Shown: in pieces, positions 52,743-62,103 of the stretch
Numbering within the stretch: position 1 is the first letter of the stretch
Layout: each line of letters opens with the position of its first letter
Source: Bordetella genomosp. 5
GTDB taxonomy: Bacteria > Pseudomonadota > Gammaproteobacteria > Burkholderiales > Burkholderiaceae_B
DNA: 64,000 nt
Reading direction: 5' to 3'
Assembly (NCBI RefSeq): GCF_002261475.1
Contig: NZ_NEVN01000013.1
Location: 1 to 64,000, forward strand
Made by a program: the position numbers and the translations under genes
Notes under the pieces: generated by a model
Databases searched by the model: none
The model's input: only the letters and a program-made list of their open reading frames with translations
Told to the model about the DNA's origin: nothing

Positions 52743-54584
52743 TCAGTGATCGAAGTGCAGCCTCAGATACGCCTGCCCATTGCGCTCGCCGGTGGTGACG
52801 CGGTCGGTGAGGCGTTTGAGGAGGGCGGTAGAGACGCCGGCCAGCGCGGCGTCCAGGGCCGCGTGGAAATTGGCATCGTCGGTGTCGAGCAGGTGCGCGG
52901 TGTCGGCCGGGACGCCTGCGAGCGGTAGCGGCGGGCCGCTGTGCAGGAGTTCGATGTCGAGGTTGAACTCGTCGAAGGTGCCGCGCACCTGGAGCAGCCG
53001 GCGGCCGTCGGCCTGGCCGATGGCTTCGACGCCTTCGAGGGCCGCGGCGGCGGCGCGGTGGACGATGTCGCGGCGGGCGCCCCACACGCCGCCCTGGTGC
53101 TCGACGAACTGCACGATGGCGGTGGCGGCGTCGGGCGGGGGATGGGGATAGTCGGCCGTCGACTCGGGCAGCGGATCGATCGCCCGGGCCGCGCGGCGCG
53201 AGGTGCCGAGCCGGAAGATCATGTTCAGCAGGATGGCGATGATGCCGCCCAGGATCACGCCGTTGCTCACGACAAACTGCAGCACCTCGGGGGCATGCCG
53301 CGGCAGCGCCGGAAGCAGGATCACGCCCATGCCGGCCACCACCGAGAGGCCCACCATGAAGATGGCGCGGGAGTCCATGGCGCGCGAGGCGATCAACTCG
53401 ACGCCGGAGACGATCAGGTAGGCGGCGGCGTAGATCTCGACGGCGCCGATCACCGGCGTGGGGATCAGCGTCAGGGCGAGCGTGCCTTTGGGCATGAACG
53501 CCACCAGCGCCAGCAGCGCGGCGGCGGCGATGCCGACGTAGCGCGAGGTCGAGCGGCTGATGTGGCAGAGCGCGATGTTGGCCGACGACGTCGAGCTCGG
53601 CAGGCCGCCGAGAAAGCCGCCTGCGATGGCCGAGATCGAGCCGGCGCGGATGCCGCGGCCCACCCGGCGCATATCGGCGCGGCGCCAGTCGGCATCGTCC
53701 ATCTTGTTCATCAGGATCACGGTGCCGAGCGTGTCGAGTTGCACCATCAGCGAGAGCAGCGCCACGGCCAGCAACAGGCCGAGATCCACGTTGAGCACCG
53801 GTACCGGCAGCGCCGGCAAGGCAAAGAGCGGCGCAGCCGCGAGCAGCTCGCCGCCTGAGAGGCGACCGAACAGCGCCGCCACGACGACGCCGGCCAGCAA
53901 GCCGCTCAGCAGCGCGAAGAGCTTCATGCGGCGCGTGCCCCACACCGACATGCCGACCACCACGGCCAGCGCCACCGTCGTGATCAACACCGCGTGCAGA
54001 TCGAGCGGCCCGCCGTCGCCCATGCCCGTGCTGTGCTCGAGCGCGGGCGTCACGAGCGACAGCCCGGTCAGGCACACGACGACGCCCGCCACCGTGGGCG
54101 GAAACAGCGCGCGCAGGCGCGGCAACACCTGCGCCACGAAGAATCCGACCAGGCCGTTGACCAGACCCGCGGCCACCAGCCCGCCCGGGCCGTAATGCAC
54201 CAGGATCGCGGCCGCCGTCATGATGATCACGGGATCGGGGATGTGCACGATCAAGGCGCCCGCCCCCACGCGGCCGCCCCAGGCCTGCAGCAGGGTCGCG
54301 AGCGCCATCCCGAGGACGGTGGCCGTGACCAGGCTGTTGGTGGCGGCCAGCGGCAACTGCGCCATGTGTGCCGCCACGAGCACATACGCGATCAGCGCCA
54401 GCGCGGTGGCGGCGTGCTGCATGCCCAGGCCGAGCAGCGCGCCGGACGGCGGCAGGTCGGGCGCGGCATAAACGAGATCGGCGGGCCGCTTCTGCGGCGG
54501 CAGAGGCGGCAGACGCAGACGCGATAACAGGGAGGAGACGGACACGGACGACACCCGATGGCGTATGGCGGGCCCGCGCGACAT
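52743..54584 (-). CDS. NCS2-type xanthine/uracil permease family protein with C-terminal extension
   Basis: 613 aa. About 12-14 membrane segments fill residues 50-450, with family patterns QLDTLGTVILMNKMDD and GGFLGGLPSSTSSANIALCH (residues about 300-340; the second carries the QSVGLVSLT-like loop region) typical of nucleobase:cation symporters. A soluble tail of about 130 residues (HPPPDAATAIVQFVEHQGGV...) follows and is unusual for NCS2. The start at 54584 (MSRGPAIRHR) lacks a good ribosome site; a GTG at about 54554 is an alternative. It is divergent from a Bug protein gene. Confidence 0.8.
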   Translation of the reverse strand: MSRGPAIRHRVSSVSVSSLLSRLRLPPLPPQKRPADLVYAAPDLPPSGALLGLGMQHAATALALIAYVLVAAHMAQLPLAATNSLVTATVLGMALATLLQAWGGRVGAGALIVHIPDPVIIMTAAAILVHYGPGGLVAAGLVNGLVGFFVAQVLPRLRALFPPTVAGVVVCLTGLSLVTPALEHSTGMGDGGPLDLHAVLITTVALAVVVGMSVWGTRRMKLFALLSGLLAGVVVAALFGRLSGGELLAAAPLFALPALPVPVLNVDLGLLLAVALLSLMVQLDTLGTVILMNKMDDADWRRADMRRVGRGIRAGSISAIAGGFLGGLPSSTSSANIALCHISRSTSRYVGIAAAALLALVAFMPKGTLALTLIPTPVIGAVEIYAAAYLIVSGVELIASRAMDSRAIFMVGLSVVAGMGVILLPALPRHAPEVLQFVVSNGVILGGIIAILLNMIFRLGTSRRAARAIDPLPESTADYPHPPPDAATAIVQFVEHQGGVWGARRDIVHRAAAAALEGVEAIGQADGRRLLQVRGTFDEFNLDIELLHSGPPLPLAGVPADTAHLLDTDDANFHAALDAALAGVSTALLKRLTDRVTTGERNGQAYLRLHFDH

Positions 54585-54643
54585 GCACACGCCCAAAGGG
54601 CGTGAGTAACGCGAGTCGCGCTTCGGTTCCACGCCGCGCGTGG

Positions 54644-54686
54644 CCGGACCCAGGCGGCGGGCACGGTGGCCGCCGCCTGGGTCCGG
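54644..54686. repeat. Large perfect inverted repeat (17-bp arms)
   Basis: Arms CCGGACCCAGGCGGCGG (54644-54660) and its exact complement (54670-54686) flank a 9-nt loop between the divergent permease and Bug genes. It could form a very stable hairpin in either transcript leader or be a dimeric regulator site. Confidence 0.85.
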
Positions 54687-54812
54687 GGCGCGTGGCCGCC
54701 ACTGATCCCGCGCCATAAGCTTATTGCTCGTCGGTCTAGCCCCGCGTTGTGGCAGGCGCGTGCTTTCCGGGACAATGGCGGCCCTTGCACGTTGCCTCAC
54801 CAGAAGAAGTCC

Positions 54813-55796
54813 ATGATTCAGAAAGCCCTGCTCGCCGCCAGCCTGTCGCTCGCGGCCGCCCCGTTCTTCGCGGCTCCCGCCAGCGCCCAGGACAACTACC
54901 CCTCCCGCCCGATCACACTCGTCATCCCCTACCCTGCCGGCGGCGCGACCGACGCGCTGGGCCGCGTCGTGGCCAAGCAGTTGGGGCAGGAGCTGGGACA
55001 GACCGTGGTGGTCGAGAACCGCGCCGGCGCGGCGACTGCGATCGGCGCGGGCTATGTGGCGCGCTCCGCGCCCGACGGCTACACGCTGCTGGCCGGCCCG
55101 GGCACGACGTTTACCGTCAATCCGGCCATCCAGGCCAACCTGCCCTACGACCCGGTCAAGAGCTTCGACCCCATCGGCATCATCGGCCGCACCGGCCTGG
55201 CGCTGCTCGCAAATCCGAATGTGCCGGTCAAAACCCTGCCGGAATTCGTGGCCTACGCCAATGCGCACAAGAGCGAGCCGCCGCCGTACGGCTCGTTCGG
55301 CTCGGGCTCGTCGGCCCACTTCATGGCCGAAGCCTTCATTCATGCCGCGAAGCTGCAGATGACGCACATCCCCTACAAGGGCAGCGCCCCCGCGATGACC
55401 GATCTGATCGGCGGTCAGATCCCGTTCGCGGTCGACACGGTTGCGGCGGCCCTGCCGCAGAGCAAGCAAGGCAAGGTGCGCGTGCTCGCGATCTCCAGCC
55501 CGGCGCGTTCGAGCCTGATGCCCGACGTGCCGACCTTTGCCGAGCTGGGTTACCCGTCGGTGGCGATGGATTCGTGGTTGCTGATCGCCGCGCCCGCGGG
55601 CCTGCCGGCCGACGTAAAAGCGCGCCTGGAAAAGGGTCTGGGCACGGCCGCCAACTCCCCGGCCGTGCGCGAGACGCTGGAGAACCTGGGCTTCGAATCG
55701 GGTTTTGTCGGCGCCACGGAAAGCGCCGCGTTGATTCAGAAAGAGCTGCCGCAGATGAAGGAACTGGCGCAGCGCGCCAACATCAGCCCCAACTGA
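54813..55796 (+). CDS. Bug/TctC-family periplasmic solute receptor
   Basis: 327 aa. The signal peptide MIQKALLAASLSLAAAPFFA ends near ASAQDNYPSRP. ITLVIPYPAGGATDALGRVV and ENRAGAATAIGAGYVAR are the two ligand-loop motifs of Bug proteins. The start at 54813 has AGAAG upstream; earlier in-frame codons pass through the inverted repeat and are rejected. It is monocistronic and divergent from the NCS2 permease. Confidence 0.92.
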   Translation: MIQKALLAASLSLAAAPFFAAPASAQDNYPSRPITLVIPYPAGGATDALGRVVAKQLGQELGQTVVVENRAGAATAIGAGYVARSAPDGYTLLAGPGTTFTVNPAIQANLPYDPVKSFDPIGIIGRTGLALLANPNVPVKTLPEFVAYANAHKSEPPPYGSFGSGSSAHFMAEAFIHAAKLQMTHIPYKGSAPAMTDLIGGQIPFAVDTVAAALPQSKQGKVRVLAISSPARSSLMPDVPTFAELGYPSVAMDSWLLIAAPAGLPADVKARLEKGLGTAANSPAVRETLENLGFESGFVGATESAALIQKELPQMKELAQRANISPN

Positions 55797-55814
55797 ACGC
55801 CGCAGCCGCCGTGT

Positions 55815-56306
55815 TCAGCGGCCGCCGGCCGGCGTTGCGCACGGGAACGCGCGCCGCAGCGCCTGACCCGTGAGCGTGGCCGCGTTGCCGCGTAATGCGT
55901 TGGCCGGCAGATCGGTGAGATAGGTGTGCACGCGGTCCACCAGCTCGTGCGGCAGCACGCCGGTGCGTGTGCACCACAGGCGTCCCTGGCTCAGATCGGC
56001 CACTCCGACCACATAGGCCTGTCCGAAGGCCGCCGACGCGCGCTGGCGCTGGCCCACATCGGCATTGCCCGACGGCATGTTGCCCTCGATCGCGGCCAGC
56101 AATTCGGCGCCGCTGAAATGGTAAGTGCGGGGCGCCTGCTCGGCATGCGCCACGCAGGCGCTCAGCGCCAGCAACCCGGCCGCGGCGCACCGCAAAGCCG
56201 ACAGCCGCGCCCGGCGGGGTTCGGCATGTAAACCCAACTGCGCCGCCTGGCCATCGCGGGTTGCGAGGCCAGCGGGTGATGTGCGCATAGCGCGTCCTGC
56301 CATCAT
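55815..56306 (-). CDS. Rap1a/Tai-like small secreted protein
   Basis: 163 aa. A long basic N-terminus is followed by a signal-like segment (LSALRCAAAGLLALSACVAHA); the mature part (YHFSGAELLAAIEGN..., then QAYVVGVADLSQGRLWCTRTGV...) resembles the Rap1a/Tai immunity fold, with two Cys. Some family members are immunity proteins against type VI effectors; many others have no known role. The start overlaps the upstream stop by 4 nt, so the two are coupled. A start at 56288 is also possible. Confidence 0.65.
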   Translation of the reverse strand: MMAGRAMRTSPAGLATRDGQAAQLGLHAEPRRARLSALRCAAAGLLALSACVAHAEQAPRTYHFSGAELLAAIEGNMPSGNADVGQRQRASAAFGQAYVVGVADLSQGRLWCTRTGVLPHELVDRVHTYLTDLPANALRGNAATLTGQALRRAFPCATPAGGR

Positions 56307-57406
56307 TGACTCCAGTCAAAAGTGAGGTGCTGCAGATCGAGCCAGGCGTTGCCGGTGCCGAAGTTGTAGCCGCCGAAGGTTTCTTCGAACTCGATGTAAT
56401 ACGGGCTGATCCCGTCGGGAATGGCCTGCGCCGGCCGCATGGTGCCGCCGATATGGTTGGGCTGCAGATCGCGCGCCCAGGCGTGCTCGCGGTAATGCTC
56501 GCGCGCGACCTGCCCGCCCTCCCAATAGAACTCGCGCTGATACTGCCCCTCGCCGGCCGGCGGATCTTCCAGCGGCGCCAATCCGGCGTTGGGGTCCGTG
56601 CGGCGCGGCGACCAGGCGATGGCGCGGTTATAGCCGGGGGTGCGCCCGGGATCCTCGCCGATGATCTCGCGGTAGAAACCCTGGTCGATCGGCGGCGACA
56701 ATGCGTGGTCATAGCCCCAGAACGCCGCCGCCGAGCCCACGTTCATCCACACAGGCGCGCGCAGTCGGTCGCGAAAGCGGTTCGGCTCGAGCGCGGGCGG
56801 CTCGCAGAACTCGCCCTCGAACGAGGCCTGCGTATGGAAAATCACCGCATACGGGCAGCCGAGCAGATCCCGCATGCGGTGCAGATGCGGGTGCGCGCTC
56901 TGTTGCGCGCGCCAGAACGGCAGCAGCTCGGGATCGGCGGGCACGTCCATGCCGTCGCGCCAGCTGTCATAGAACGCTTTGACTTCCGCGACCTCGGCCG
57001 GTCCGCCGTCATTGTGATCCGGCGCGATGCCGAAGAACGACAGCGCCACCAGATCCGCGCCCCGCACCCGATACTCGGGCGGCAGCAACAGCGTGAATCC
57101 GTGCGAGAGCGGGTAGCCGTTGGTGGGGTCGAGCGGCCACTGTGCCGGCGTGATGCCGGGCGGCAGCCCGAAGCACCAGCCATGACCGCGCGGGCCATCG
57201 GCCGGCACGCTGCGATGTTCGATGACGAGATCGTAGGCCTGCATGCGGGAAGCGCTCCTGGAGGGGGTGGCCGCCGAACCCGGCCACGGAAGGCCCAGCG
57301 CCAGGCCGCCCATCATGGCGAGCAGGCCGCGGCGACACGCGTCGGGCGCATCGCCGTGCGTCACGGAGCGGATCGGGGATCGGACGGCGGGGTCGGGCAG
57401 CGACAT
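56303..57406 (-). CDS. Tat-like exported hypothetical protein
   Basis: 367 aa. The N-terminus carries a twin arginine and hydrophobic stretch (RRGLLAMMGGLALGLPWPGSA), which suggests Tat export and hence folding in the cytoplasm, perhaps with a cofactor. The remainder is globular and rich in Trp, Pro and Tyr (for example DPTNGYPLSHGFTLLLPPEY). The family is not recognised. It overlaps the Rap1a-like gene by 4 nt, so the pair could be an effector and immunity protein or an enzyme and accessory factor. Confidence 0.65.
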   Translation of the reverse strand: MSLPDPAVRSPIRSVTHGDAPDACRRGLLAMMGGLALGLPWPGSAATPSRSASRMQAYDLVIEHRSVPADGPRGHGWCFGLPPGITPAQWPLDPTNGYPLSHGFTLLLPPEYRVRGADLVALSFFGIAPDHNDGGPAEVAEVKAFYDSWRDGMDVPADPELLPFWRAQQSAHPHLHRMRDLLGCPYAVIFHTQASFEGEFCEPPALEPNRFRDRLRAPVWMNVGSAAAFWGYDHALSPPIDQGFYREIIGEDPGRTPGYNRAIAWSPRRTDPNAGLAPLEDPPAGEGQYQREFYWEGGQVAREHYREHAWARDLQPNHIGGTMRPAQAIPDGISPYYIEFEETFGGYNFGTGNAWLDLQHLTFDWSQ

Positions 57407-57516
57407 GGCGAAACGGCCGGCGTAACGAGAGCGTCCGAGTGTACGCAGGTCGCCCCGCCCACGACGTCACAAGTCGCAACGGCTTGCTGCGCCCCGCATC
57501 GCGCCGGCGCGGTCGC

Positions 57517-58197
57517 TCAGGCGGGGATGCCGCTCATGTAGATCTGCGCGTAACCCTCGCGGATCGCCACCACGATCTGGTCCATGCGGCGGCCGATGTG
57601 CTTTTCGAGAATCGCGACACAGGCGGCTTCGTCGCGCGCGAGCAGGGCATGCGCCAGCCGGCGGTGCTCGTCCTGCGAGGCGGGGCGGTCGGCGCGTTTC
57701 ATGTCGATCCAGCGCACGAAGCGGATGCGCGCGTTCACGTTCTTCAGTACGCGCAGCATCTCGACGTTGTTCGACATGCCGAGCACGCGCTCGTGGAACA
57801 TCTCGTCGAGATCGACCAGCTCGGCGATGTCACGTTCACCGGCGTCCGGGCCGGTGGCATCGAGAAAGTCGATCAGCGCACGGATGTCGGCCTCTTCGGC
57901 GCGCTCGATCGCCAGCTTGATCGCCGACACTTCGATGGCCTTGCGCAACTCGTAGAGATAGAAGATCTCGTGCACATCGAGATCGCGGCAATAGAAACCC
58001 TTGCCGGGCAGGAAGCGCAGCAGCCCTTCGATGCTCAGGCGGTTCAGCGCCTCGCGCAGCGGCGTGCGCGACACGCCGAGCTGCTTGGCCAGCGCCACCT
58101 CGTTCAGGCGTTCGCCGGGCTTGAATACGTAGCCGATCGCCATATGGCGGATCTGCTCGTAGACCTTGTCGACGACGCTGTCACTGGTAGCGCTCAT
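57517..58197 (-). CDS. GntR regulator, FadR/FCD type
   Basis: 226 aa. A winged HTH (about residues 10-70; KPGERLNEVALAKQLGVSRT) is followed by an all-helical FCD effector domain with the metal-binding pattern D..FHE, then H near the C-terminus (EKHIGRRMDQ). The ATG at 58197 has GGAG 8 nt upstream; a GTG seven codons earlier does not. It lies between the Tat-like gene and the TPP-enzyme gene, all on the same strand, and resembles the GntR protein at 60420. Confidence 0.9.
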   Translation of the reverse strand: MSATSDSVVDKVYEQIRHMAIGYVFKPGERLNEVALAKQLGVSRTPLREALNRLSIEGLLRFLPGKGFYCRDLDVHEIFYLYELRKAIEVSAIKLAIERAEEADIRALIDFLDATGPDAGERDIAELVDLDEMFHERVLGMSNNVEMLRVLKNVNARIRFVRWIDMKRADRPASQDEHRRLAHALLARDEAACVAILEKHIGRRMDQIVVAIREGYAQIYMSGIPA

Positions 58198-58539
58198 GAA
58201 TTCTCCGGACGATGACACGTAAGCCTTGCACCCGGCCAGGGGGTGGGCGATGGCCCCTCACCCGCCGCGGGCAAAACGACGCACAGCGCGCGAAGCCGGG
58301 GGTTTCAAGGCAGACCGTGCGGTCCGGGCGGGATCAGGATCGGCCGCCGCGGCGCACGGCGGGATATTAGTCGATCCGCCGGCCGTGCGAACGCGGCGCG
58401 CCCGGGATTCGTCGAGGGAGGAGTGACAGGACGCGACGGCGGGAGGCCGCCGCGGTGCGCAGCGGCGGGGGCACTGGTCGGCCGCACCTCGCCGGCCGCA
58501 CCTTGCCGGCCGCACCTCCGCGGCCAGCCCCCTTACGGC
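58198..58539. other. Intergenic region with 14-bp repeats
   Basis: 342 nt without a supportable gene between the TPP-enzyme stop and the GntR start. It includes three 14-bp tandem units GGCCGCACCTCGCC (58480-58521) just after the TPP-enzyme stop. No T-rich terminator is seen. Confidence 0.5.
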
Positions 58540-60210
58540 TCAGCCCTTGGGCGTGAAGTCGCGGGCGTGCGATTGGGCACGGGGATCCAGCGTGCAGTGC
58601 AGGATGGCCGGCTTGCCGCTGGCCAGCGCACGCTCGAAGGCGGGCGCGAACTGCTCGGTGGTTTCGACGCGTTCGCCGTGGCCGCCGAACGCCACCGCCA
58701 TCGCGGCGAAGTCCGGGTTCGACAGCTGCGTCGCCACCACACGGCCAGGGTAGTCGCGCTCCTGGTGCATGCGGATGGTGCCGTACTGGCCGTTATCGAG
58801 CACGACGACGATGATCGGCGCGTTGTACTGCACCGCCGTGGCGAACTCCTGGCCGTTCATCAGGAAGCAGCCGTCGCCCGCGAAGGCCACCACCGCGCGG
58901 TCGGGCAGTTGGCGCTTGGCCATCACGGCCGCCGGCACGCCGTAGCCCATCGAGCCACTGGTGGGTGCCAGCTGGGTGCCGTAGCGGTGGAAGCGGTGAT
59001 GACGGTGCAGCCAGCCGGCGTAGTTGCCCGCGCCGTTGCAGATCACGGCATCGGCGGGCAGGCGGTCACGCAGCCAGGCCACCACCTCGCCATATTGGAA
59101 GTCGCCGGGCAGCTTGCGCGGCACGTCGGTCCAGGCCAGGTATTCCTCGTGGGCCTGGGCGGCGCTGCCGGCCCACGCGGGCGAGGCCGGCACCTGCACC
59201 TGCTCGAGCGCGGCGGCGAAGCCGCGCGGCGAGGCAAGAATGGCCAGGTCGGGCTGGTACACCCGGCCCAGTTCCTCGGCGCCCGGATGCACATGCACCA
59301 GGGTTTGCTGCGGCACCGGCACGTCGAGCAGCGTGTACGAGGACGACGGCATCTCCGACAGGCGGCCGCCCACCAGCAGGATCAGGTCGGCATCGGTGAT
59401 GCGGGCCTTGAGCTTGGCGTCCGGGCCGATGCCCAGATCGCCGGCGTAATTCGGGTGGTCGGCGTCGATCAGCGAGGCACGACGGAACGAGGTCGCCACC
59501 GGCAGCTGCGCACGCTCGGCAAAGCGGGCAAACGCGGCGCAGGCCTGCTCGTCCCACCCCGAACCGCCCAACACGGCGATGGGCTTGCGCGCCTTGGCCA
59601 GCAGACCCGACAGCGCCTGCAGATCGGCGGGCGCCGGCCAGGCGAGCGCGGGCTCGACGCGCGGCGCATCGACCACCTTGGCCACCTCGACCAGCATGTC
59701 CTCGGGCAAGGCGATCACGACCGGGCCCGGACGACCCTGCATCGCCACGCGGAAGGCGCGCGCCACGATTTCGGGCACGCGGGCGGCGCTGTCGATCTCG
59801 ACGGTCCACTTGGAGATGGCGCCGAACATGCCGCGATAGTCGATTTCCTGAAACGCCTCGCGCTCTTTCATGGCGCGGTCGACCTGGCCGATGAACAGAA
59901 TCATCGGCGTGGAGTCCTGCATTGCGATGTGCACGCCATGGCTGGCGTTGGTGGCGCCGGGGCCGCGCGTGACGAAGCAGATGCCCGGACGGCCGGTCAG
60001 CTTGCCGTAGGCCTCTGCCATGATGGCCGCGCCGCCTTCGTTGCGGCACGAGATTACCTCGACGCCGCTGTCGTAGAGCGCGTCGAGCGCGGCGAGATAG
60101 CTCTCACCGGGCACGCAGGACACGCGTTCCACGCCCTGGGCGAGCAATTGATCGATGAGGATTTGGCCGCCGGTGCGGTCGGCAAGCGAAGCGGAACTGG
60201 CAGAGGTCAT
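58540..60210 (-). CDS. Thiamine-diphosphate-dependent enzyme, acetolactate-synthase-like
   Basis: 556 aa. The catalytic Glu58 (CRNEGGAAIMAEAYG) and the ThDP/Mg motif GDGCFLMNGQE with the downstream NGQYG are present, as is the central domain. Families with this layout include acetolactate synthase-like and other 2-oxo-acid decarboxylating or carboligating enzymes. No small regulatory subunit is nearby, so a catabolic role is likelier than branched-chain synthesis. The ATG at 60210 has an AGAGG-like site weakly placed. It diverges from the GntR gene, with a palindromic operator between. Confidence 0.85.
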   Translation of the reverse strand: MTSASSASLADRTGGQILIDQLLAQGVERVSCVPGESYLAALDALYDSGVEVISCRNEGGAAIMAEAYGKLTGRPGICFVTRGPGATNASHGVHIAMQDSTPMILFIGQVDRAMKEREAFQEIDYRGMFGAISKWTVEIDSAARVPEIVARAFRVAMQGRPGPVVIALPEDMLVEVAKVVDAPRVEPALAWPAPADLQALSGLLAKARKPIAVLGGSGWDEQACAAFARFAERAQLPVATSFRRASLIDADHPNYAGDLGIGPDAKLKARITDADLILLVGGRLSEMPSSSYTLLDVPVPQQTLVHVHPGAEELGRVYQPDLAILASPRGFAAALEQVQVPASPAWAGSAAQAHEEYLAWTDVPRKLPGDFQYGEVVAWLRDRLPADAVICNGAGNYAGWLHRHHRFHRYGTQLAPTSGSMGYGVPAAVMAKRQLPDRAVVAFAGDGCFLMNGQEFATAVQYNAPIIVVVLDNGQYGTIRMHQERDYPGRVVATQLSNPDFAAMAVAFGGHGERVETTEQFAPAFERALASGKPAILHCTLDPRAQSHARDFTPKG

Positions 60211-60258
60211 AGCGGGCGTCTCGGAATGAGCAAGGGTGGAAAAAATGATAGCACTTGA

Positions 60259-60293
60259 CTGCATACAGTCCAAGCATCATCATCTGTATGCAG
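60259..60293. promoter_or_regulatory. GntR-type operator between divergent genes
   Basis: Perfect 10-bp inverted repeat CTGCATACAG-N15-CTGTATGCAG. TGTATACA-like cores are typical of FCD GntR operators. It lies 49 nt before the TPP-enzyme start and upstream of the GntR gene. Confidence 0.75.
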
Positions 60294-60419
60294 CAACGGA
60301 TACAGCAGTTTTTTCTTGCCCCAGGGCAAGCTGTGTCGTCAGAATTACGCCGACTTATCAAAGACTTGATGCCGCCCGCCCCGCAGCGGGCCGCCACCGC
60401 CAGGATCCCCGGCACCACC

Positions 60420-61148
60420 ATGACCGCCGCGCCCGCGCCCCACGCCAGCAACATCTATGACCGCATCAAGGTCATGGCGACCACGTTTCGCCTGCGTCCG
60501 GGCGAGCGCATCAACGAGGTCGAGCTCGCGCGACGCCTGGGCGTGTCGCGCACGCCCGTGCGCGAGGCGCTCAATCGCGTCGCCGCCGAGGGCTTTCTGG
60601 TGGCCACGCCCAGCCGGGGCTACACGGTGCGCACGCTCGATGCGCAGCAGATCCTGGCGCTCTACGAGTACCGCGCCACGGTCGAGCTCGGCATCGTGCG
60701 CGCCGTGTGCAAGCGCGCCACCGACGACGAACTCGCCGCCCTGCTCGAGCTGGCCGAGTTGCATCGCGATGAGCCCGAGACCGACGGCCAGGCGATCCGT
60801 CTGCTGTGGCGCGACGAAGAATTTCACGAGCGCATGGCCGCGCTCACCGGCAATGCCGAGTTTCAGCGCTCGATCCGGTCCATCAACGAGCGCATCCGGT
60901 TCGCGCGCTGGATGGATCTGCGTTCGCGCCGCTCGCTCACGCACAACGACCATCCCGACATCGTGCGCGCCCTGATCGCCCGCGACCTCGCTCGCGTCGA
61001 GGCCCTCATGGCGCGCCACATCGATCATCACCTCGATCACCTGATCGAGCTCACGCGGCGCGGCTACGCCGAGATCTACATGGGCAATGCGCTCGCCGAT
61101 TACGCAGAAGCCAGGCTGGCCGAAACCAGCCTGTTGCCCCCTGCCTGA
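60420..61148 (+). CDS. GntR regulator, FadR/FCD type
   Basis: 242 aa from the ATG at 60420 (MTAAPAPHASNIYDRIK); an ATG at 60369 is an alternative, and codons further upstream read through the operator. HTH with RPGERINEVELARRLGVSRT, then FCD domain with D.EFHE and the late MARHIDHHLDHL. It lies upstream of the dehydrogenase-RidA-aminotransferase genes in the same direction, 31 nt apart, and probably controls both them and the divergent TPP enzyme. Confidence 0.88.
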   Translation: MTAAPAPHASNIYDRIKVMATTFRLRPGERINEVELARRLGVSRTPVREALNRVAAEGFLVATPSRGYTVRTLDAQQILALYEYRATVELGIVRAVCKRATDDELAALLELAELHRDEPETDGQAIRLLWRDEEFHERMAALTGNAEFQRSIRSINERIRFARWMDLRSRRSLTHNDHPDIVRALIARDLARVEALMARHIDHHLDHLIELTRRGYAEIYMGNALADYAEARLAETSLLPPA

Positions 61149-61179
61149 CACTCACCCCTCGACTCTCTCAAGGATCCCC

Positions 61180-62103
61180 ATGAAAGCTGTCTTCCTCGAT
61201 GCCAACCCCACGCTGTCCGCCGTGGCCGAACGCCTGCACCGCGCCGATGATCCCAAGCTGGAGATCAATCGCCAGCCCGACATCACGCCGGACCAGATCC
61301 CCGCCAAGCTGGGCGACGCCGAGATCGCGATCATCGATCACACCCACCTGCCCACCGACATCGCGCGCCAGTGCAAGGCGCTCAAGCATGTCGTGTTTCT
61401 CGGCACGGGCGCGCGTTCGTACATGAACCCCGAAGAGCTGGCCGAGATCGGCATCGAAGTGCACATCATCAAGGGCTACGGCGACACGGCAGTGGCCGAG
61501 TGCGCGTTCTCGCTGATGTGGACCGCCGCCAAGGGTTTCGCCAAGATGGACCGCGGCATGCGCGCCGGCAACTGGCTGCGCACCGACGCCGTGCAACTCA
61601 CCGGCAAGACCATCGGCCTGGTCGGCTTCGGCGGTATCGCCGCTGAAGTGGCTCGCCTGGCGCAGGGCGCCGGCATGAAGGTGCTGGCCTGGAACCGCAG
61701 CCCCAAGACCCACGCCGGCGTGACCTTCGTCACCCTCGACGAACTGCTCGCGCAAAGCGACGTGGTGTCCGTGCATCTGCTGCTCAACGACGAAACCCGC
61801 GGCCTGCTGTCGGCCCAGCGCCTGCAACAGATGCGCGACGGCGCGATCCTGGTGAACACCGCCCGTGGCGCCATCGTCGACGAAGCCGCCATGATTGCCG
61901 CCCTCAAGAGCGGCAAGCTGGGCGCCGCCGGCCTGGACGTGTTCGAAGTCGAACCCATGCCCGCCCAGCACCCGCTGTACGAACTCGACAACGTCGTGCT
62001 GTCGGCCCACTCGGCCTTCCGCACGCCGGAAGCCAGCGACAACCTGATCCAGGCCGCACTGAACCACGCACGCCGTGTGAGCGGCCAGGGAGCCCAGCAA
62101 TGA
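61180..62103 (+). CDS. D-2-hydroxyacid dehydrogenase family protein
   Basis: 307 aa. The NAD-binding loop GLVGFGGIA lies at 146-154, and the catalytic triad Arg229 (NTARGAIVD), Glu258 (GLDVFEVEP) and His277 (LSAHSAF) is complete. It reduces a 2-oxo acid or oxidises the hydroxy acid, substrate unknown. The start at 61180 is preceded by AAGGAT. It overlaps the RidA gene by 4 nt (ATGA). Confidence 0.92.
   Translation: MKAVFLDANPTLSAVAERLHRADDPKLEINRQPDITPDQIPAKLGDAEIAIIDHTHLPTDIARQCKALKHVVFLGTGARSYMNPEELAEIGIEVHIIKGYGDTAVAECAFSLMWTAAKGFAKMDRGMRAGNWLRTDAVQLTGKTIGLVGFGGIAAEVARLAQGAGMKVLAWNRSPKTHAGVTFVTLDELLAQSDVVSVHLLLNDETRGLLSAQRLQQMRDGAILVNTARGAIVDEAAMIAALKSGKLGAAGLDVFEVEPMPAQHPLYELDNVVLSAHSAFRTPEASDNLIQAALNHARRVSGQGAQQ

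Noticed and set aside
54585-55469. N-terminal extension of the NCS2 permease frame to 55469 (908 codons)
   Set aside because: The added part runs antisense through the Bug gene and has no signal, membrane segment or family pattern; the permease starts near 54584.
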